From Pseudomonadota bacterium (GTDB taxonomy: Bacteria > Pseudomonadota > Gammaproteobacteria > Steroidobacterales > Steroidobacteraceae): 64,000 nucleotides of DNA. How positions within the stretch are numbered: the first letter of the stretch is position 1; each line of letters opens with the position of its first letter. Below are positions 18,041 to 27,978 of the stretch, piece after piece. The notes under the pieces were generated by a model. The model was given only the letters and a program-made list of their open reading frames with translations, was not told the DNA's origin and did no database searches. Made by a program: the position numbers and the translations under genes. The stretch spans positions 59,462 to 123,461 of the forward strand of contig JAJZFQ010000233.1 of assembly GCA_021805275.1 (NCBI GenBank), written 5' to 3'.

Positions 18041-18646
18041 ATGCATGCAGAGGACATAAAACTGGTTGGTCGCCTGATGTCGCGCGATCAAGCGGCGTTT
18101 CAGGAATTCTTTCACGATTATTTTCCGCGGCTGTTCCGCTTCACCGTGCGTCGCGTCGGCGATGACCCGGAGGCGGCGCGGGACATCGTGCAGGCGGCGC
18201 TGACGCGCGGGGTGCGCCGTCTGGAGACGTATCGCGGTGAGGCGAGCCTGTTCACGTGGCTGTGCCAGATCACGCGCCGCGAGCTCTCCGACCACCTCGC
18301 CCGTCTCAAGCGCGAGCAGACCTACCTGCACCGCCTGGTCGAGCTGGAAGACGATCCGAACAACCGGGCCATTCTGGAGTCAATTCCCGCCGATGCGGCC
18401 TGCGAACCGGAGGCGGTGGCCCAGCGCGAGGACCTCGCTGCGCGGGTGCACGCGGCGCTTGATTACCTGCCCAGCCGCTATGCCAAGGTGCTGGAGCTGA
18501 AATATCTGGAGGAGTTGTCTGTGGAGGCGATCGCGGCGCGGCTCGGCGTCAGCGTCATCTCCGTTCAATCCCTGCTCGCCCGTGCTCGGCAGGCGTTTCG
18601 GGAGGTTGGGAGTGCATTGTTACCGAGTCCTGGGGGAGCGACATGA
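18041..18646 (+). CDS. ECF sigma factor of a FecIR-type system
   Basis: A 201-residue sigma factor with region 2 ('AFQEFFHDYFPRLFRFTVRRVG', 'AARDIVQAALTRGVRRLETYRGEASLFTWLCQI') and region 4 ('LPSRYAKVLELKYLEELSVEAIAARLGVSVISVQSLLARARQAFRE'). It overlaps the fecR-like gene by ATGA and leads a three-gene unit ending in a TonB receptor with an STN signalling domain. That is the layout of cell-surface signalling systems, where substrate binding at the outer membrane activates this sigma factor. Confidence 0.92.
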   Translation: MHAEDIKLVGRLMSRDQAAFQEFFHDYFPRLFRFTVRRVGDDPEAARDIVQAALTRGVRRLETYRGEASLFTWLCQITRRELSDHLARLKREQTYLHRLVELEDDPNNRAILESIPADAACEPEAVAQREDLAARVHAALDYLPSRYAKVLELKYLEELSVEAIAARLGVSVISVQSLLARARQAFREVGSALLPSPGGAT

Positions 18647-19653
18647 ATGATGAGCGAGATCCGCGAACGGGCGGACCGGACGAGATCGGCCGGCTGATCG
18701 CTGCCGCCGGACCGCGACCTGAGCCGGCAGCCCAGATCGAGGCGAGCGTGCGCAGCGCCGTCGAGCGCGCCTGGCAGGAATCCGTCACGCAACGCAATGC
18801 GCGGCGGCGCGTACGCTGGCTGGCGCTCGCCGCATCGCTGGTCGCGGTCACCGGTGGCGCCTTGTGGATTGCACTGCGCCAGCAGGCGCGGGCGGTTGCG
18901 CCGGATGCGACGCTGCTTGCGGTGCGGGGCAACGTGACGGTGACCGTCGCGCATGATCGGGAGCTGATCGCGGCCGGCAGTCGTCTGCCGCTTGGCACCA
19001 CGGTGCGCACGGCGCACGACGGATTCGTGCTGATGACCGTCGCCGATGAATCGATGCGCGTCGGCCCGGGCAGCAGTCTGCGGATCGGATCGGGTGGCCA
19101 CGTGCGGTTGACTGGCGGTCGCATCTACGTTGAAACGAACGACTCGCGCGAGCGCGCGCCGCCACTCATCGTCGAAACGCCCTTCGGGCGAGTCTCGCAC
19201 CTCGGGACCCAGTTCCAGGTTGTGGTTGATCGGCAGGGTATGGCGGTGAGCGTGCGCAGTGGTCACGTGCGAGTGAGGGAGGCTTCGGGCCAGGCGCAGC
19301 GGCTCAGCACCGGCCAGGGTGTGGACGTGCAGCGCGGGGGAGGGGTGCAGCGCCTGTCGGTCAGCCCCTACGGCCCGGATTGGGCCTGGGCGAACGCGCT
19401 GGTTCCGGACCTGCCGATCGACGGCCGTCCGCTTTCGGATTTCCTCAGCTGGTATGCGCGGGAGATGGGAGTGAAGCTCGTGCTGCTCGGACCCGGGACC
19501 GCCACAGCCGTCAAGCACACCGTGCTGTCCGGCAGCGTCGAGGGCATGACGCCCGATCAGGCGCTCGATGCGGTCATGGCAAGCACCCGTTTTGAATATG
19601 ATAAGAAGATCCCGGGCGAGCTGCGCATCCGCATGCGTGTTCGAGCGGACTGA
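18643..19653 (+). CDS. FecR-type anti-sigma/sensor protein
   Basis: A 336-residue inner-membrane protein. Residues 1-65 are cytosolic and would bind the sigma factor; one transmembrane segment lies at about 66-85 ('WLALAASLVAVTGGALWIAL'). The periplasmic FecR domain follows, with 'VRTAHDGFVLMTVADESMRVGPGSSLRI' and the hallmark 'FGRVSHLGTQFQVVV'. The last 80 residues ('LPIDGRPLSDFLSWYAREMGVKLVL', 'LSGSVEGMTPDQALDAVM') look like an STN-type domain, so the sensor may pair with the receptor's own STN domain. It starts within the sigma stop and ends 27 bases before the receptor. Confidence 0.9.
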   Translation: MNDERDPRTGGPDEIGRLIAAAGPRPEPAAQIEASVRSAVERAWQESVTQRNARRRVRWLALAASLVAVTGGALWIALRQQARAVAPDATLLAVRGNVTVTVAHDRELIAAGSRLPLGTTVRTAHDGFVLMTVADESMRVGPGSSLRIGSGGHVRLTGGRIYVETNDSRERAPPLIVETPFGRVSHLGTQFQVVVDRQGMAVSVRSGHVRVREASGQAQRLSTGQGVDVQRGGGVQRLSVSPYGPDWAWANALVPDLPIDGRPLSDFLSWYAREMGVKLVLLGPGTATAVKHTVLSGSVEGMTPDQALDAVMASTRFEYDKKIPGELRIRMRVRAD

Positions 19654-19680
19654 GGAGTGGACGCGAGACGGCGGTTCTAA

Positions 19681-21987
19681 TTGCGATGCGCTAGATATCT
19701 CTGGGCCGCGGTCCTGCTGGCGGCAGGGCCCTGGGCCGTGGCCGCCGGCGCCCATGCCGAGCATCCCCTGGTTTCCAGAGTCCTCGAGCGCATCGAGAAG
19801 ACCGGAATACGTCTCATCTACAGCTCGCAGGTTGTCCCGCCGGACCTGCGCGCGCGACATCCGGTCCAGGAGCGCGGCACAGCGCTGCAGCAGCTGCATT
19901 CGCTGCTCGGGCCCCTGGGGCTCGCCGCGCATCGTGTGGCCGGCGGCGCCTATGTCATCGTGTTCGCGCGTCGACCCGCGGCAGCTGTGGCGCACCGGCC
20001 GGAGCCCGCGCGGCCGACGGCGCAGTTGAACGAGGTGGTCGTACAGACCAGCCGGTACCGCACCGGCATCTCATCCAATCGGACCGAGAACCGGGCCGCC
20101 CTCGAGAATTCTCCCGAGACCCACAACGATGCGGTGCGTACGCTGCAGGTCATTCCGGGGACGACCGCCGCCGGCTACACCGCGCGCACGCATGTGCGCG
20201 GCAGCCGGGACGATGAGGTCCTGTACCGATACGATGGGGTGACGCTGCACGAGCCGTATCACCTGAAGGAACTGCAGAGCCTGTTCAGCCCGGTCGATCC
20301 GATGGCGGTCGACTCGGTCACTGCGTGGACGGGCATCGCGCCGATCAAGTACGGCAACGCAGTCGGTGGCGTCGTGAACATGCGGCCGCGGCAGATCACG
20401 CACCGGACGGTCGATCTGCAGCTGTCCGAACAGGGTGCTAGCGCAATGGCCGGGACGCCCTACGATCACGGCCGCGGCACCGTGTTCGCCGACCTGCGTC
20501 TGCAGAACCAGTTCTCGCCGGTCGGCTGGGTCGAGTCGGGCATTGGCGCTCCGACGCTGAATGACCTGATCGTGCACGCGAGCTGGCTGGCGGATGCGCG
20601 CACGCGCCTCGCTGCCGGTGTTCTCGCCATCGACGATCACCGCAGTTACTTCGGCTCTCAGGACACCGAGAACAAAGGGATCTCCGGCGGTGAGTACTAC
20701 GGTTGGCTGCGGCTGGATCATCGTTTCCTCGGCGGCATGACCAGTGCCACCGTGCTCTCCGTGGAGCAGTCCCACGAGAACGTCAACGGCGCCGTGGAGA
20801 TGCCGAACATCGTGACCGGATCGCTCTTCGAGCACAGCTGGCACTCGATCGACACGCTGCGCGAGGAGTTGCGCGATGCACCGACGGCCCGTTGGTACTG
20901 GCATCTCGGTGCCCAGGTCAGCTGGGTGGAGCTGGTCGACATGTCGTTCGGCTCGGCTGTATTTGTCCCGCCGTTCTACCCGGGGCTGCAGCCGGTGAAC
21001 ACCGTATCGGCAAACGAGGCTCTCGCGGCGCACGCCATCACCTATGCTCTCTACGGGTCTGCGCGGTGGCAGGCGAACTCCCGCACGACGATCGACCTGG
21101 GAGTGCGGCGCAATGCGCGGCGTTACATCGGCAAGACCGGAGACGCCCAATGGAACGTGCGGGCGAACCTGCGCTACCTGCTGGCGCGGCGCACTACGCT
21201 GCGGCTCGGCTGGGGCCAGGAATCCCAGGCGAACGTGCTCGATCCGCACCTCGAGAAAGGTCGATTCGATCCCCAGGACGTGCGGCGCGTGACCCAGACG
21301 GATCTGGGGATCGATCACCGCTTCCTGAACCGAAGTGCCGCCCGCGCGGAACTGTATTACAAGGACGAAGGCAGCTCCTCGAGCTACTCGGCCTACGCGT
21401 TCTCGCCCTTTCCGTTGCTACCGGAGTTGGCGGTCGATCGGTTTCACGTGTTCGCGCAGCGCTCGCGGATGTACGGCGCCGAATTCAGCTTCGCGACCGA
21501 TCCGTCCCGAGCACTGAGCGGCACCATTTCCTACGCATGGTCGCACGCCCAGGATCAGGTTGCCGGCTTATGGATTCCGCGCGCATGGAACGAACCCAAC
21601 GCGATCAAGATCAACGCGCTGTGGCGCCTCGCCCCGTTTGCCACCGCCGCCTCACTCACGTGGCACAGCGGCTGGCCCTACACCCCGGTGGTGGCGTCGA
21701 GCTCGACCTGGACGAACCCGGCTGCAGCCAGGATCGCCTTCGGTCCCTACGACAGCGCGCGACTGCAAGCGTTCCTGACGCTCGACTTGCGGGTCAGCTG
21801 GCAGCATCGTCTCGCCGGTGGAACATTCCAGGCCTTCGTCGATCTGTATGACGCCACCAATTCCTCGAGTGCCTGCTGCTTCAGCTACTCGGTGAGTCAG
21901 TCCGAATCGGGCCTCTACACACTGACGGGGGCACGCTCGCCGTGGCTGGAACTCACGCCCATCTTCGGCGTGCGCTGGCACTATTGA
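19681..21987 (+). CDS. TonB-dependent receptor with N-terminal STN signalling domain
   Basis: A 768-residue outer-membrane protein. A signal peptide (1-26) is followed by an STN domain at about 27-95 ('RVLERIEKTGIRLIYSSQVV', 'LLGPLGLAAHRVAGGAYVIV'), which talks to the FecR protein. A TonB-box-like 'LNEVVVQTSRY' precedes the plug (about 115-250), and a 22-strand barrel follows. It starts at TTG 19681: an in-frame stop lies directly upstream and no ATG is available. The ligand is unknown; the sigma/FecR partners suggest a scavenged substrate such as an iron chelate or a carbohydrate. Plug text such as 'DEVLYRYDGVTLHEPYHLKELQSLF' is shared with receptors of mixed substrates. Confidence 0.88.
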   Translation: MRCARYLWAAVLLAAGPWAVAAGAHAEHPLVSRVLERIEKTGIRLIYSSQVVPPDLRARHPVQERGTALQQLHSLLGPLGLAAHRVAGGAYVIVFARRPAAAVAHRPEPARPTAQLNEVVVQTSRYRTGISSNRTENRAALENSPETHNDAVRTLQVIPGTTAAGYTARTHVRGSRDDEVLYRYDGVTLHEPYHLKELQSLFSPVDPMAVDSVTAWTGIAPIKYGNAVGGVVNMRPRQITHRTVDLQLSEQGASAMAGTPYDHGRGTVFADLRLQNQFSPVGWVESGIGAPTLNDLIVHASWLADARTRLAAGVLAIDDHRSYFGSQDTENKGISGGEYYGWLRLDHRFLGGMTSATVLSVEQSHENVNGAVEMPNIVTGSLFEHSWHSIDTLREELRDAPTARWYWHLGAQVSWVELVDMSFGSAVFVPPFYPGLQPVNTVSANEALAAHAITYALYGSARWQANSRTTIDLGVRRNARRYIGKTGDAQWNVRANLRYLLARRTTLRLGWGQESQANVLDPHLEKGRFDPQDVRRVTQTDLGIDHRFLNRSAARAELYYKDEGSSSSYSAYAFSPFPLLPELAVDRFHVFAQRSRMYGAEFSFATDPSRALSGTISYAWSHAQDQVAGLWIPRAWNEPNAIKINALWRLAPFATAASLTWHSGWPYTPVVASSSTWTNPAAARIAFGPYDSARLQAFLTLDLRVSWQHRLAGGTFQAFVDLYDATNSSSACCFSYSVSQSESGLYTLTGARSPWLELTPIFGVRWHY

Positions 21988-22206
21988 GGCGCTCGTCCTG
22001 AGGGCGGCGCTCGGCGGGGTCGGCCCGCCAGAACAGTCGAACCCGCGGGTGCACATGTCGCCATTCGGCGAATTCCTGCCTCTTTACTGATGCGTTCCGC
22101 GGCGTCCTGAGGCGGCCGCCGCACCGCAGCGCGACACTTCTGTTACCAGGCGGCGACAAAACAGCCGGCACCGATTGATCTTCACCGCAACACCCGTCTC
22201 ACCATC

Positions 22207-22230
22207 AGAACGACCGATCTAGGCCGTTCT
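22207..22230. promoter_or_regulatory. Inverted repeat upstream of the glycan operon
   Basis: AGAACG-a-CC and GG-c-CGTTCT form a 9-base inverted repeat around a 6-base centre. A TTGACC element starts at its right end, 40 bases before the first glycosyltransferase start. This could be an operator or a small hairpin; read by eye. Confidence 0.35.
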
Positions 22231-22269
22231 TGACCCGTTCGGACGTCGGACTCGACAGATAGGTGAAGC

Positions 22270-23580
22270 GTGGATCAATACGTGGCAGCCTGGGACCATC
22301 AGGAGCGTGCCTTCGATGCGCAGCGAATCGTCGGCGCCCGGCGCGGCGGCGCGGCGGCGACGAAGGTCTGCATTTATTCGCACGACACATTCGGCTTGGG
22401 GCACCTGCGGCGCAATCTCGCGATCGCCGATCAGCTGTTGCGCAGCGAGAATCCGTTCGAGGTATGGCTGCTCACCGGTTCACCGGTGATCCGCCAATGG
22501 AACCTGCCTGCCGGCCTGCATGTGCAACCACTGCCGCCGGTGATTAAGACCGGAGCAGAGCGTTACGCCGCACGCGCACCGGGTCAGCTGTTCGGGCTGA
22601 CCAAAGGATACCGCGAGGCGCTCATCATGAAGCTTGTCGAGGAACAGCGTCCCGAGGTGTTCCTGGTCGATCACGCTCCGGCAGGCATGAACGGCGAGCT
22701 GCTCTCCACGCTGGCGCTCATTCGCAACGAGATTCCCGAGACGCGTACCGTACTTGGGCTGCGCGACATTCTCGACAGCCCGGAGAGCGTGCGCCGGACA
22801 TGGCAGGAACAGGACGTGCACGCGTTGATCGAGCACGCGTACGACGACGTGTTCGTCTATGGAAGTGAACAGTTGTTCGACGTCGTGTCGGCTTATGGGC
22901 TCTCGGCGAAGCTGGCCCAGCGCGTGAAATACTGTGGCTACGTAGTCGGGCGCTCACGCTTGGAGCAGCTGCAGCTCGCCACCGGTGGCAACGTGTGCTG
23001 GGATCGGCGACGCAGCGGCGCGCGGCCGGTGGTGCTGGTGACGGCTGGCGGCGGCGGCGACGGATACTTCCTGATGCGTGCGTATCTTCAGGGGCTTTGC
23101 AATGGCGCCCCGAACAACTTCTATTCGGTCATCGTCACCGGGCCTCTCATGCCGCGGGGCGAGAGCGAGGCGCTGCATGCCGTGGCTGCCGGACGGGACG
23201 ACGTTCAGTTCGTCTCTTACACGACGGAGTTGATGCCGAGCATCAAAGCCGCCGAGGTGGTCGTTGCGATGGCTGGTTACAACACGAGCGTCGAGCTGCT
23301 GGCGGCCCAGAAGAAGGCGATTCTGGTGCCGCGCAGCGTGCCGCGACAGGAGCAGCGCCTGCGGGCAACGTTGCTCGCCAAGCTTGGACTGTTCGATTCG
23401 GTGGATTCGGATGACATGCTGGCTGCGACGCTCGAGCGGCGAGTTCCGCTCGCACTCGCGGCGCCGCTGCCCCGGGAGCAGTCGTGGGCTGCGGTCGATT
23501 TGCGCGGTGCCGAGCGCGTGGCCGCAGAGTTCGCGCGCCGTGCGGCGCGACCCGAGCAGCGGATTCAGGGGGTCGCATGA
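22270..23580 (+). CDS. MurG-like glycosyltransferase (GT28-type C-terminus)
   Basis: A 436-residue GT-B enzyme resembling the 'predicted glycosyl transferase' group related to MurG. The N-terminal half has 'VCIYSHDTFGLGHLRRNLAIADQLL', the usual acceptor-side loop; the C-terminal half has 'PVVLVTAGGGGDGYFLMRAYL' and the donor-binding segment 'AEVVVAMAGYNTSVELLAAQKKAILVPRSVPRQEQRLRA' (GT28-like). The start is GTG 22270. It is the first gene of a tightly packed operon, overlapping the next gene by ATGA. It probably adds the first or a branch sugar to a membrane-linked glycan; the donor is not readable. Confidence 0.8.
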   Translation: MDQYVAAWDHQERAFDAQRIVGARRGGAAATKVCIYSHDTFGLGHLRRNLAIADQLLRSENPFEVWLLTGSPVIRQWNLPAGLHVQPLPPVIKTGAERYAARAPGQLFGLTKGYREALIMKLVEEQRPEVFLVDHAPAGMNGELLSTLALIRNEIPETRTVLGLRDILDSPESVRRTWQEQDVHALIEHAYDDVFVYGSEQLFDVVSAYGLSAKLAQRVKYCGYVVGRSRLEQLQLATGGNVCWDRRRSGARPVVLVTAGGGGDGYFLMRAYLQGLCNGAPNNFYSVIVTGPLMPRGESEALHAVAAGRDDVQFVSYTTELMPSIKAAEVVVAMAGYNTSVELLAAQKKAILVPRSVPRQEQRLRATLLAKLGLFDSVDSDDMLAATLERRVPLALAAPLPREQSWAAVDLRGAERVAAEFARRAARPEQRIQGVA

Positions 23581-24911
23581 GAGCTCGCAATCAGGGACCG
23601 GTCGCCTATGTCCTCAAGCGCTATCCGCGCCTGACCGAAACCTTCATCCTGAATGAAATTCGTGCCATGGAACGGCTTGGCGAGCGGTTGCACATCTTCT
23701 CTCTGCTTCCGCCGGAGCCGCCGCCGCACCATCCGATGGTCGCCGAGGTGCGGGCAGCCGTCCATGTGCCACCCTCGGGCTGGGCGGCGACGCTGCGTGT
23801 GTTCGGCGGGGCACACCTGGGAATGCTCGGTGTGGCGCCGCTGCGCTACTTCGGCGCGTTCATGCTCGCGCTGCGGCGCACGGTGACCTCGCGGCACCCG
23901 ACATCGTTGTGGCGGCAGTTCGCGCGCGCAGCGGTCCTTGCGCAGATGTGCCGCCGCCAGGGTGTACGGCACATCCACGCCCATTTCGCCAATGCGCCAA
24001 CCTCGGTGGCCCATTTCGCGCACCGCATGAGCGGGATTCCCTTCAGCTTTACCGCGCATGCCAAGGACATCTACCTGTCCCGGCCGGCCATCCTGCGCCG
24101 CCACCTGCGCGCTGCGGAGTTCGTCGCAACCTGTACCGCATACAACGCGGAGTATCTGCGCCGCATCGCACCACAGATTGATCGGCAGCGGATCCATCTG
24201 GTCTATCACGGGGTCGATCTGCAGAACTTCGCCGGCGCCGAGGAGCCTGCGTCGCGGCGGCCGCGGCGCCAGCGCATCCTCGCCGTCGGCCGGCTGGTGC
24301 CGAAGAAGGGCCACGAAGATCTGATCGCAGCCTGCGCGGCGCTGCGCGACCAGGGGGTGAATTTCGAATGTGAGATCGTCGGCTCCGGTCCGCTGCTCGA
24401 TTCGCTCAGGGCGCAGATAGGGCGTCACGATCTGACCGAGCGGGTCACCCTGAGCGGCCCGATGACGCATCGGGAGCTGATCGTGCGATACCGGGAAGCG
24501 GACTTGTTCGTGCTCGCGCCCAGGATTGCCGAGGACGGCGACCGTGACGGGATTCCAAATGTCATCGCCGAGGCGATGGCGGTCGGGGTGCCTGTGGTTG
24601 CCACTGAAGTGTCCGGAATACCGGAGCTGGTGCGCCACGGGTACACCGGACTGCTTGCCCCGTCGCGCGATCCTCAGGCCCTGGCCTTGCAAATGAAGCG
24701 CCTGCTGGACGATCACCAGCTCGGCAGGGAGCTGGCAGGTGCGGCCCGAGAGGTGCTGCGGCGGGAGTTCGACCTGTGGGAGACGACACGTGAGCTGCAC
24801 GCGCTGATGGGTCACCCGTCGTGCTGTGCGCACAGCGCGACGGGTGGCACGGAAGAGCAGACCGCGCAGTTCGAGGCGGCTGCGGTCGGGGCCGGGGAGG
24901 GAACACGGTGA
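23577..24911 (+). CDS. Glycosyltransferase, GT4 family
   Basis: A 444-residue GT-B retaining transferase. The acceptor half includes 'YPRLTETFILNEIRAMERLG', typical of colanic-acid and exopolysaccharide GT4 enzymes, and 'HIHAHFANAPTSVAHFAHRMSG'. The donor half has 'RILAVGRLVPKKGHEDLIAA' and the E-x7-E motif in 'DGIPNVIAEAMAVGVPVVATEVSGIPELV'. It starts inside the stop of the preceding transferase (ATGA) and overlaps the next gene by GTGA, so all three are translated together. The last about 30 residues are low-complexity. The sugar added is unknown. Confidence 0.88.
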   Translation: MRARNQGPVAYVLKRYPRLTETFILNEIRAMERLGERLHIFSLLPPEPPPHHPMVAEVRAAVHVPPSGWAATLRVFGGAHLGMLGVAPLRYFGAFMLALRRTVTSRHPTSLWRQFARAAVLAQMCRRQGVRHIHAHFANAPTSVAHFAHRMSGIPFSFTAHAKDIYLSRPAILRRHLRAAEFVATCTAYNAEYLRRIAPQIDRQRIHLVYHGVDLQNFAGAEEPASRRPRRQRILAVGRLVPKKGHEDLIAACAALRDQGVNFECEIVGSGPLLDSLRAQIGRHDLTERVTLSGPMTHRELIVRYREADLFVLAPRIAEDGDRDGIPNVIAEAMAVGVPVVATEVSGIPELVRHGYTGLLAPSRDPQALALQMKRLLDDHQLGRELAGAAREVLRREFDLWETTRELHALMGHPSCCAHSATGGTEEQTAQFEAAAVGAGEGTR

Positions 24912-26161
24912 AGATTCTCTACTTGAATTTCGATCACGGTATTCCGGTACTCGGGGACAAGGGGGCATCGGTGCACGTGCGCGAGTTCGTGCGCGCGGCT
25001 ACGGAACTGGGGCACGAGGTCATTGTTGCCTGCGCACGTCTGGGCAGCGGCAATGCTGCGCCGCCGGCGACGATCATCGAGCTGGCAGCGCATCTGCCCC
25101 CAGGCGCGGTGCGCCCTCTAGCCGAGGAGCTCGGCATCGACAGCCGGGGGATCGACGAGACCGTGGTTGCGAGCGAACTCGGCAAGCTCGCCTATGACCG
25201 GGCGGTCGGGCGCACAGTACGCACCGAACTTGAGGCACGCGCATTCAGGCCCGACTTCATCTACGAACGCCACGCGTTGTTCTCCAGTGCGGGAGCACAG
25301 ATTGCTGCTCAGATCGGTTGCCCGAGAATCCTGGAGGTCAACGCGCCTCTGACCGAGGAACAGAAGCGCTTCCGTGGTCTGCGCCTTGAATCCATCGCGA
25401 GGCGTATGGAGGCAGAATCGTTCGGAACTGCCGCGGCGGTTGTGACTGTTTCGGACGCGGTCAAGCAATACGTTCAGGCGCTTGCGCCCGCCCGAGCGCA
25501 CAACGTTTTCGTACAGGCGAATGGCGTCGATCTCGGGCGCTTTTCAACCGGCGAGGGCCAACGTGAGGAGATTCGTGCGCGGATCGGCGTCGGCAATGCC
25601 ACCGGCGTGCTCGGCTTTGTCGGGAGCTTCAAGTCCTGGCACGGAACCGACCTGCTGTTCGATGTGTTCTGCGAACTTGCAGCAACCTGCGACGTACACC
25701 TTCTGGCCGTGGGCGACGGTCCGAAATGGGGACCGTTCCACGACCGAGTTGCGCAGGCAAGCTGCCGCAACAGAGTGACTCTCCCCGGGCGCGTACCGCA
25801 CGCGGAGATTCCCGGGTGGACCGCGGCGTGCGACGTCGTGGTGGCGCCATACCAGGCTGCGCAGGACTTCTACTTCTCGCCGCTGAAGGTGATCGAGGCA
25901 TTGGCCTGCGGGCGACCGGTAGTTGCACCGCGCATCGGCCAGTTGATGGAGCTGATTACGCACGGCAGGACCGGACTGCTGTATCGACCGGACGATGCGC
26001 AGGACTGCCGCCGGGCGCTCATGAGGCTCCTCGATTCGCCGAATCTGCGGCTCGAAATGGGACGGGAGGCGCGCCAGAGCGTCGCCGGGCGCGGTTGGGA
26101 CCGAATCGTACAGCGTGTCGTCGAGCTGGCGCGCTCGGCGCGGATCGGAGCGGCGGCATGA
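24908..26161 (+). CDS. Glycosyltransferase, GT4 family
   Basis: A 417-residue GT-B enzyme. The N-terminus 'ILYLNFDHGIPVLGDKGASVHVREFVRA' is the glycogen-synthase-like acceptor domain. The donor domain carries 'VLGFVGSFKSWHGTDLLFDVF', then 'RVPHAEIPGWTAACDVVVAPY', and an E-containing 'FSPLKVIEALACGRPVVAPRIGQLMELI'. GTG 24908 overlaps the previous stop. It is the third transferase of the operon and precedes the exporter. Confidence 0.87.
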   Translation: MKILYLNFDHGIPVLGDKGASVHVREFVRAATELGHEVIVACARLGSGNAAPPATIIELAAHLPPGAVRPLAEELGIDSRGIDETVVASELGKLAYDRAVGRTVRTELEARAFRPDFIYERHALFSSAGAQIAAQIGCPRILEVNAPLTEEQKRFRGLRLESIARRMEAESFGTAAAVVTVSDAVKQYVQALAPARAHNVFVQANGVDLGRFSTGEGQREEIRARIGVGNATGVLGFVGSFKSWHGTDLLFDVFCELAATCDVHLLAVGDGPKWGPFHDRVAQASCRNRVTLPGRVPHAEIPGWTAACDVVVAPYQAAQDFYFSPLKVIEALACGRPVVAPRIGQLMELITHGRTGLLYRPDDAQDCRRALMRLLDSPNLRLEMGREARQSVAGRGWDRIVQRVVELARSARIGAAA

Positions 26162-27978
26162 CGCGGGTGGGACCACAGACTTGGCGCTGGCTCGCTGGCC
26201 ACGTGCGCGGACAATCGCGGCGCCTCGCGGCCGGTTCGGCGGCGATGGCGCTGCGTGCAGCAGTGCTGCTGCTGCTGCCATGGCCGCTGAAGTTCATCGT
26301 CGATAGCGTCATCTTTCGAAAGCCGCTCGGCGGGTGGGCGGCGGCGATATTCCCGGATCCGCTCGGACATCGGTTGCTGCTGCTGCATGTCCTCGGCGGA
26401 ACGATTCTAGTGCTCGGACTTGCCGAGGCGGCGCTCGCATATCTCGGTAACCGGTTGCTGCTTGACGCTGCGCAGCGGATTGGTGTGGCGGTCGGGCGGG
26501 ATTTCTTCGCCCATCTGCTGCGGTTACCGATGTCCTTTCACCGGCGGCACCTGAGCGGAGAGCTCGTGGCACGCGTCAGCGGTGACGTCAATGCGCTGCA
26601 GCAGTTCGTGGCTACCGTGGGCATGGACCTCATCCCACACCTGCTGACCATCTGCGGGATTCTTGCCGTGATGCTGTTGATGAACTGGCGTTATGGTCTG
26701 CTCACCCTCGCCGTTGCCCCGGTGCTGGTGCTGATAGCCCGGCACTTCGCTGAGCGGATCCGCAGCGCAGCAAGGGTAGTGCGGCGCCATGAAGGAGAGC
26801 AGAGCGGCGCGACGCAGGAGGTGTTCGGCAATGTACAGCTGGTGCAGGCGTGTGCGCGCGAACACTACGAGGAGCAGCAGTTTTCGCGCCGCAGTGGAGC
26901 GGTGCTGGAGGCGGCTCTGCGCCTGAATCGGGATCAGGCGGGATTTGCGCCGGCGATGAATCTCGCGATCGCGGTGGCCACCGGCGGAATCGCCTGGTAC
27001 GGAGCGGTTCTGGTGCTGCGCGGAACGCTCACCGCGGGCGATCTACTGGTCTTTCTGGCCTATCTACGCGCCATCGCGGCGCCCGCCCGGCAGATGGCCA
27101 AGGCCGGCCGGATCTTCGGCCGCGCAGCGGTTGCGCTTGAGCGTATCGACGAGTATCGGTTGGAAGAAAGCACGATCGGGGAGTCCGAGGGCGCTGTGAC
27201 GCCGCAGCGGTGCGCGGGACGGATCGAGTTCAAATCGGTCTCGTTCAGCTACGCAGCGGGGGATTCGGCCGTTAACGATGTGTCATTCATGCTAGAGCCG
27301 GGCCGGACGGTGGCCCTGGTGGGGGCGACCGGCGCGGGCAAGTCGACTATCGCGGCGCTTGCGGCTCGGTTCCAGGACCCCAGCCACGGAGCGGTCTTGC
27401 TCGACGGTCGGGACTTGCGCGAATTGAGCCTGCGCTTCGTGCGCACACGAGTGGCGCTCATCACCCAGGAACCTCTGCTCTTCCATGCGCCGCTCTGGGC
27501 GAATATTGCCTACGGGCGGGAAGGAGCGGACCGAAGCGAGGCGATCGCTGCGGCAGTCGCTGCAGGGGTCGAGGAGGTGATTGCGGCGCTGCCGAGCGGG
27601 TTCGACGCGATGCTGGGCGAGCGAGGCACGACACTCTCGGGGGGGCAGAGGCAGTGCATCGCGGTGGCGCGGGCGATGCTGAGCGATGCGGCCGTGGTTA
27701 TCTTTGATGAGCCGAGCAGCAGCGTAGACCCAGTGACGGAGCGGCGGCTGATGCATGCGCTGAGGGTTCTGGCCCAACGGCGGGCAGTGATGCTGATCGC
27801 GCACCGGCTGGCCACGGTGGCCACCGCGGACACCATCCTCGTTCTGGATCGGGGCAGCATCGTGCAACGCGGAAGCCACGAAGAATTGCTCGGCGCAGCG
27901 GGGTGCTACGCGGAACTGTGGCGGGCGCACAGCGACAGCGCCATGGGGCCACAGCTGCGGCTGGTCGTGGCGTCATGA
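26158..27978 (+). CDS. ABC exporter, fused membrane and ATPase domains
   Basis: A 606-residue half-transporter. Six helices span about 15-310; the ATPase follows at about 350-595 with Walker A 'VGATGAGKSTIAALAAR', signature 'LSGGQRQ', Walker B 'AAVVIFDEPSSSVDP' and the switch His in 'LIAHRLATV'. This architecture (MsbA/type IV exporter) acts as a homodimer that moves lipids, lipid-linked sugars or peptides outward. Its place after three glycosyltransferases with ATGA overlaps argues for export of their product. It starts inside the previous stop and overlaps the next start. Confidence 0.9.
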   Translation: MTRVGPQTWRWLAGHVRGQSRRLAAGSAAMALRAAVLLLLPWPLKFIVDSVIFRKPLGGWAAAIFPDPLGHRLLLLHVLGGTILVLGLAEAALAYLGNRLLLDAAQRIGVAVGRDFFAHLLRLPMSFHRRHLSGELVARVSGDVNALQQFVATVGMDLIPHLLTICGILAVMLLMNWRYGLLTLAVAPVLVLIARHFAERIRSAARVVRRHEGEQSGATQEVFGNVQLVQACAREHYEEQQFSRRSGAVLEAALRLNRDQAGFAPAMNLAIAVATGGIAWYGAVLVLRGTLTAGDLLVFLAYLRAIAAPARQMAKAGRIFGRAAVALERIDEYRLEESTIGESEGAVTPQRCAGRIEFKSVSFSYAAGDSAVNDVSFMLEPGRTVALVGATGAGKSTIAALAARFQDPSHGAVLLDGRDLRELSLRFVRTRVALITQEPLLFHAPLWANIAYGREGADRSEAIAAAVAAGVEEVIAALPSGFDAMLGERGTTLSGGQRQCIAVARAMLSDAAVVIFDEPSSSVDPVTERRLMHALRVLAQRRAVMLIAHRLATVATADTILVLDRGSIVQRGSHEELLGAAGCYAELWRAHSDSAMGPQLRLVVAS

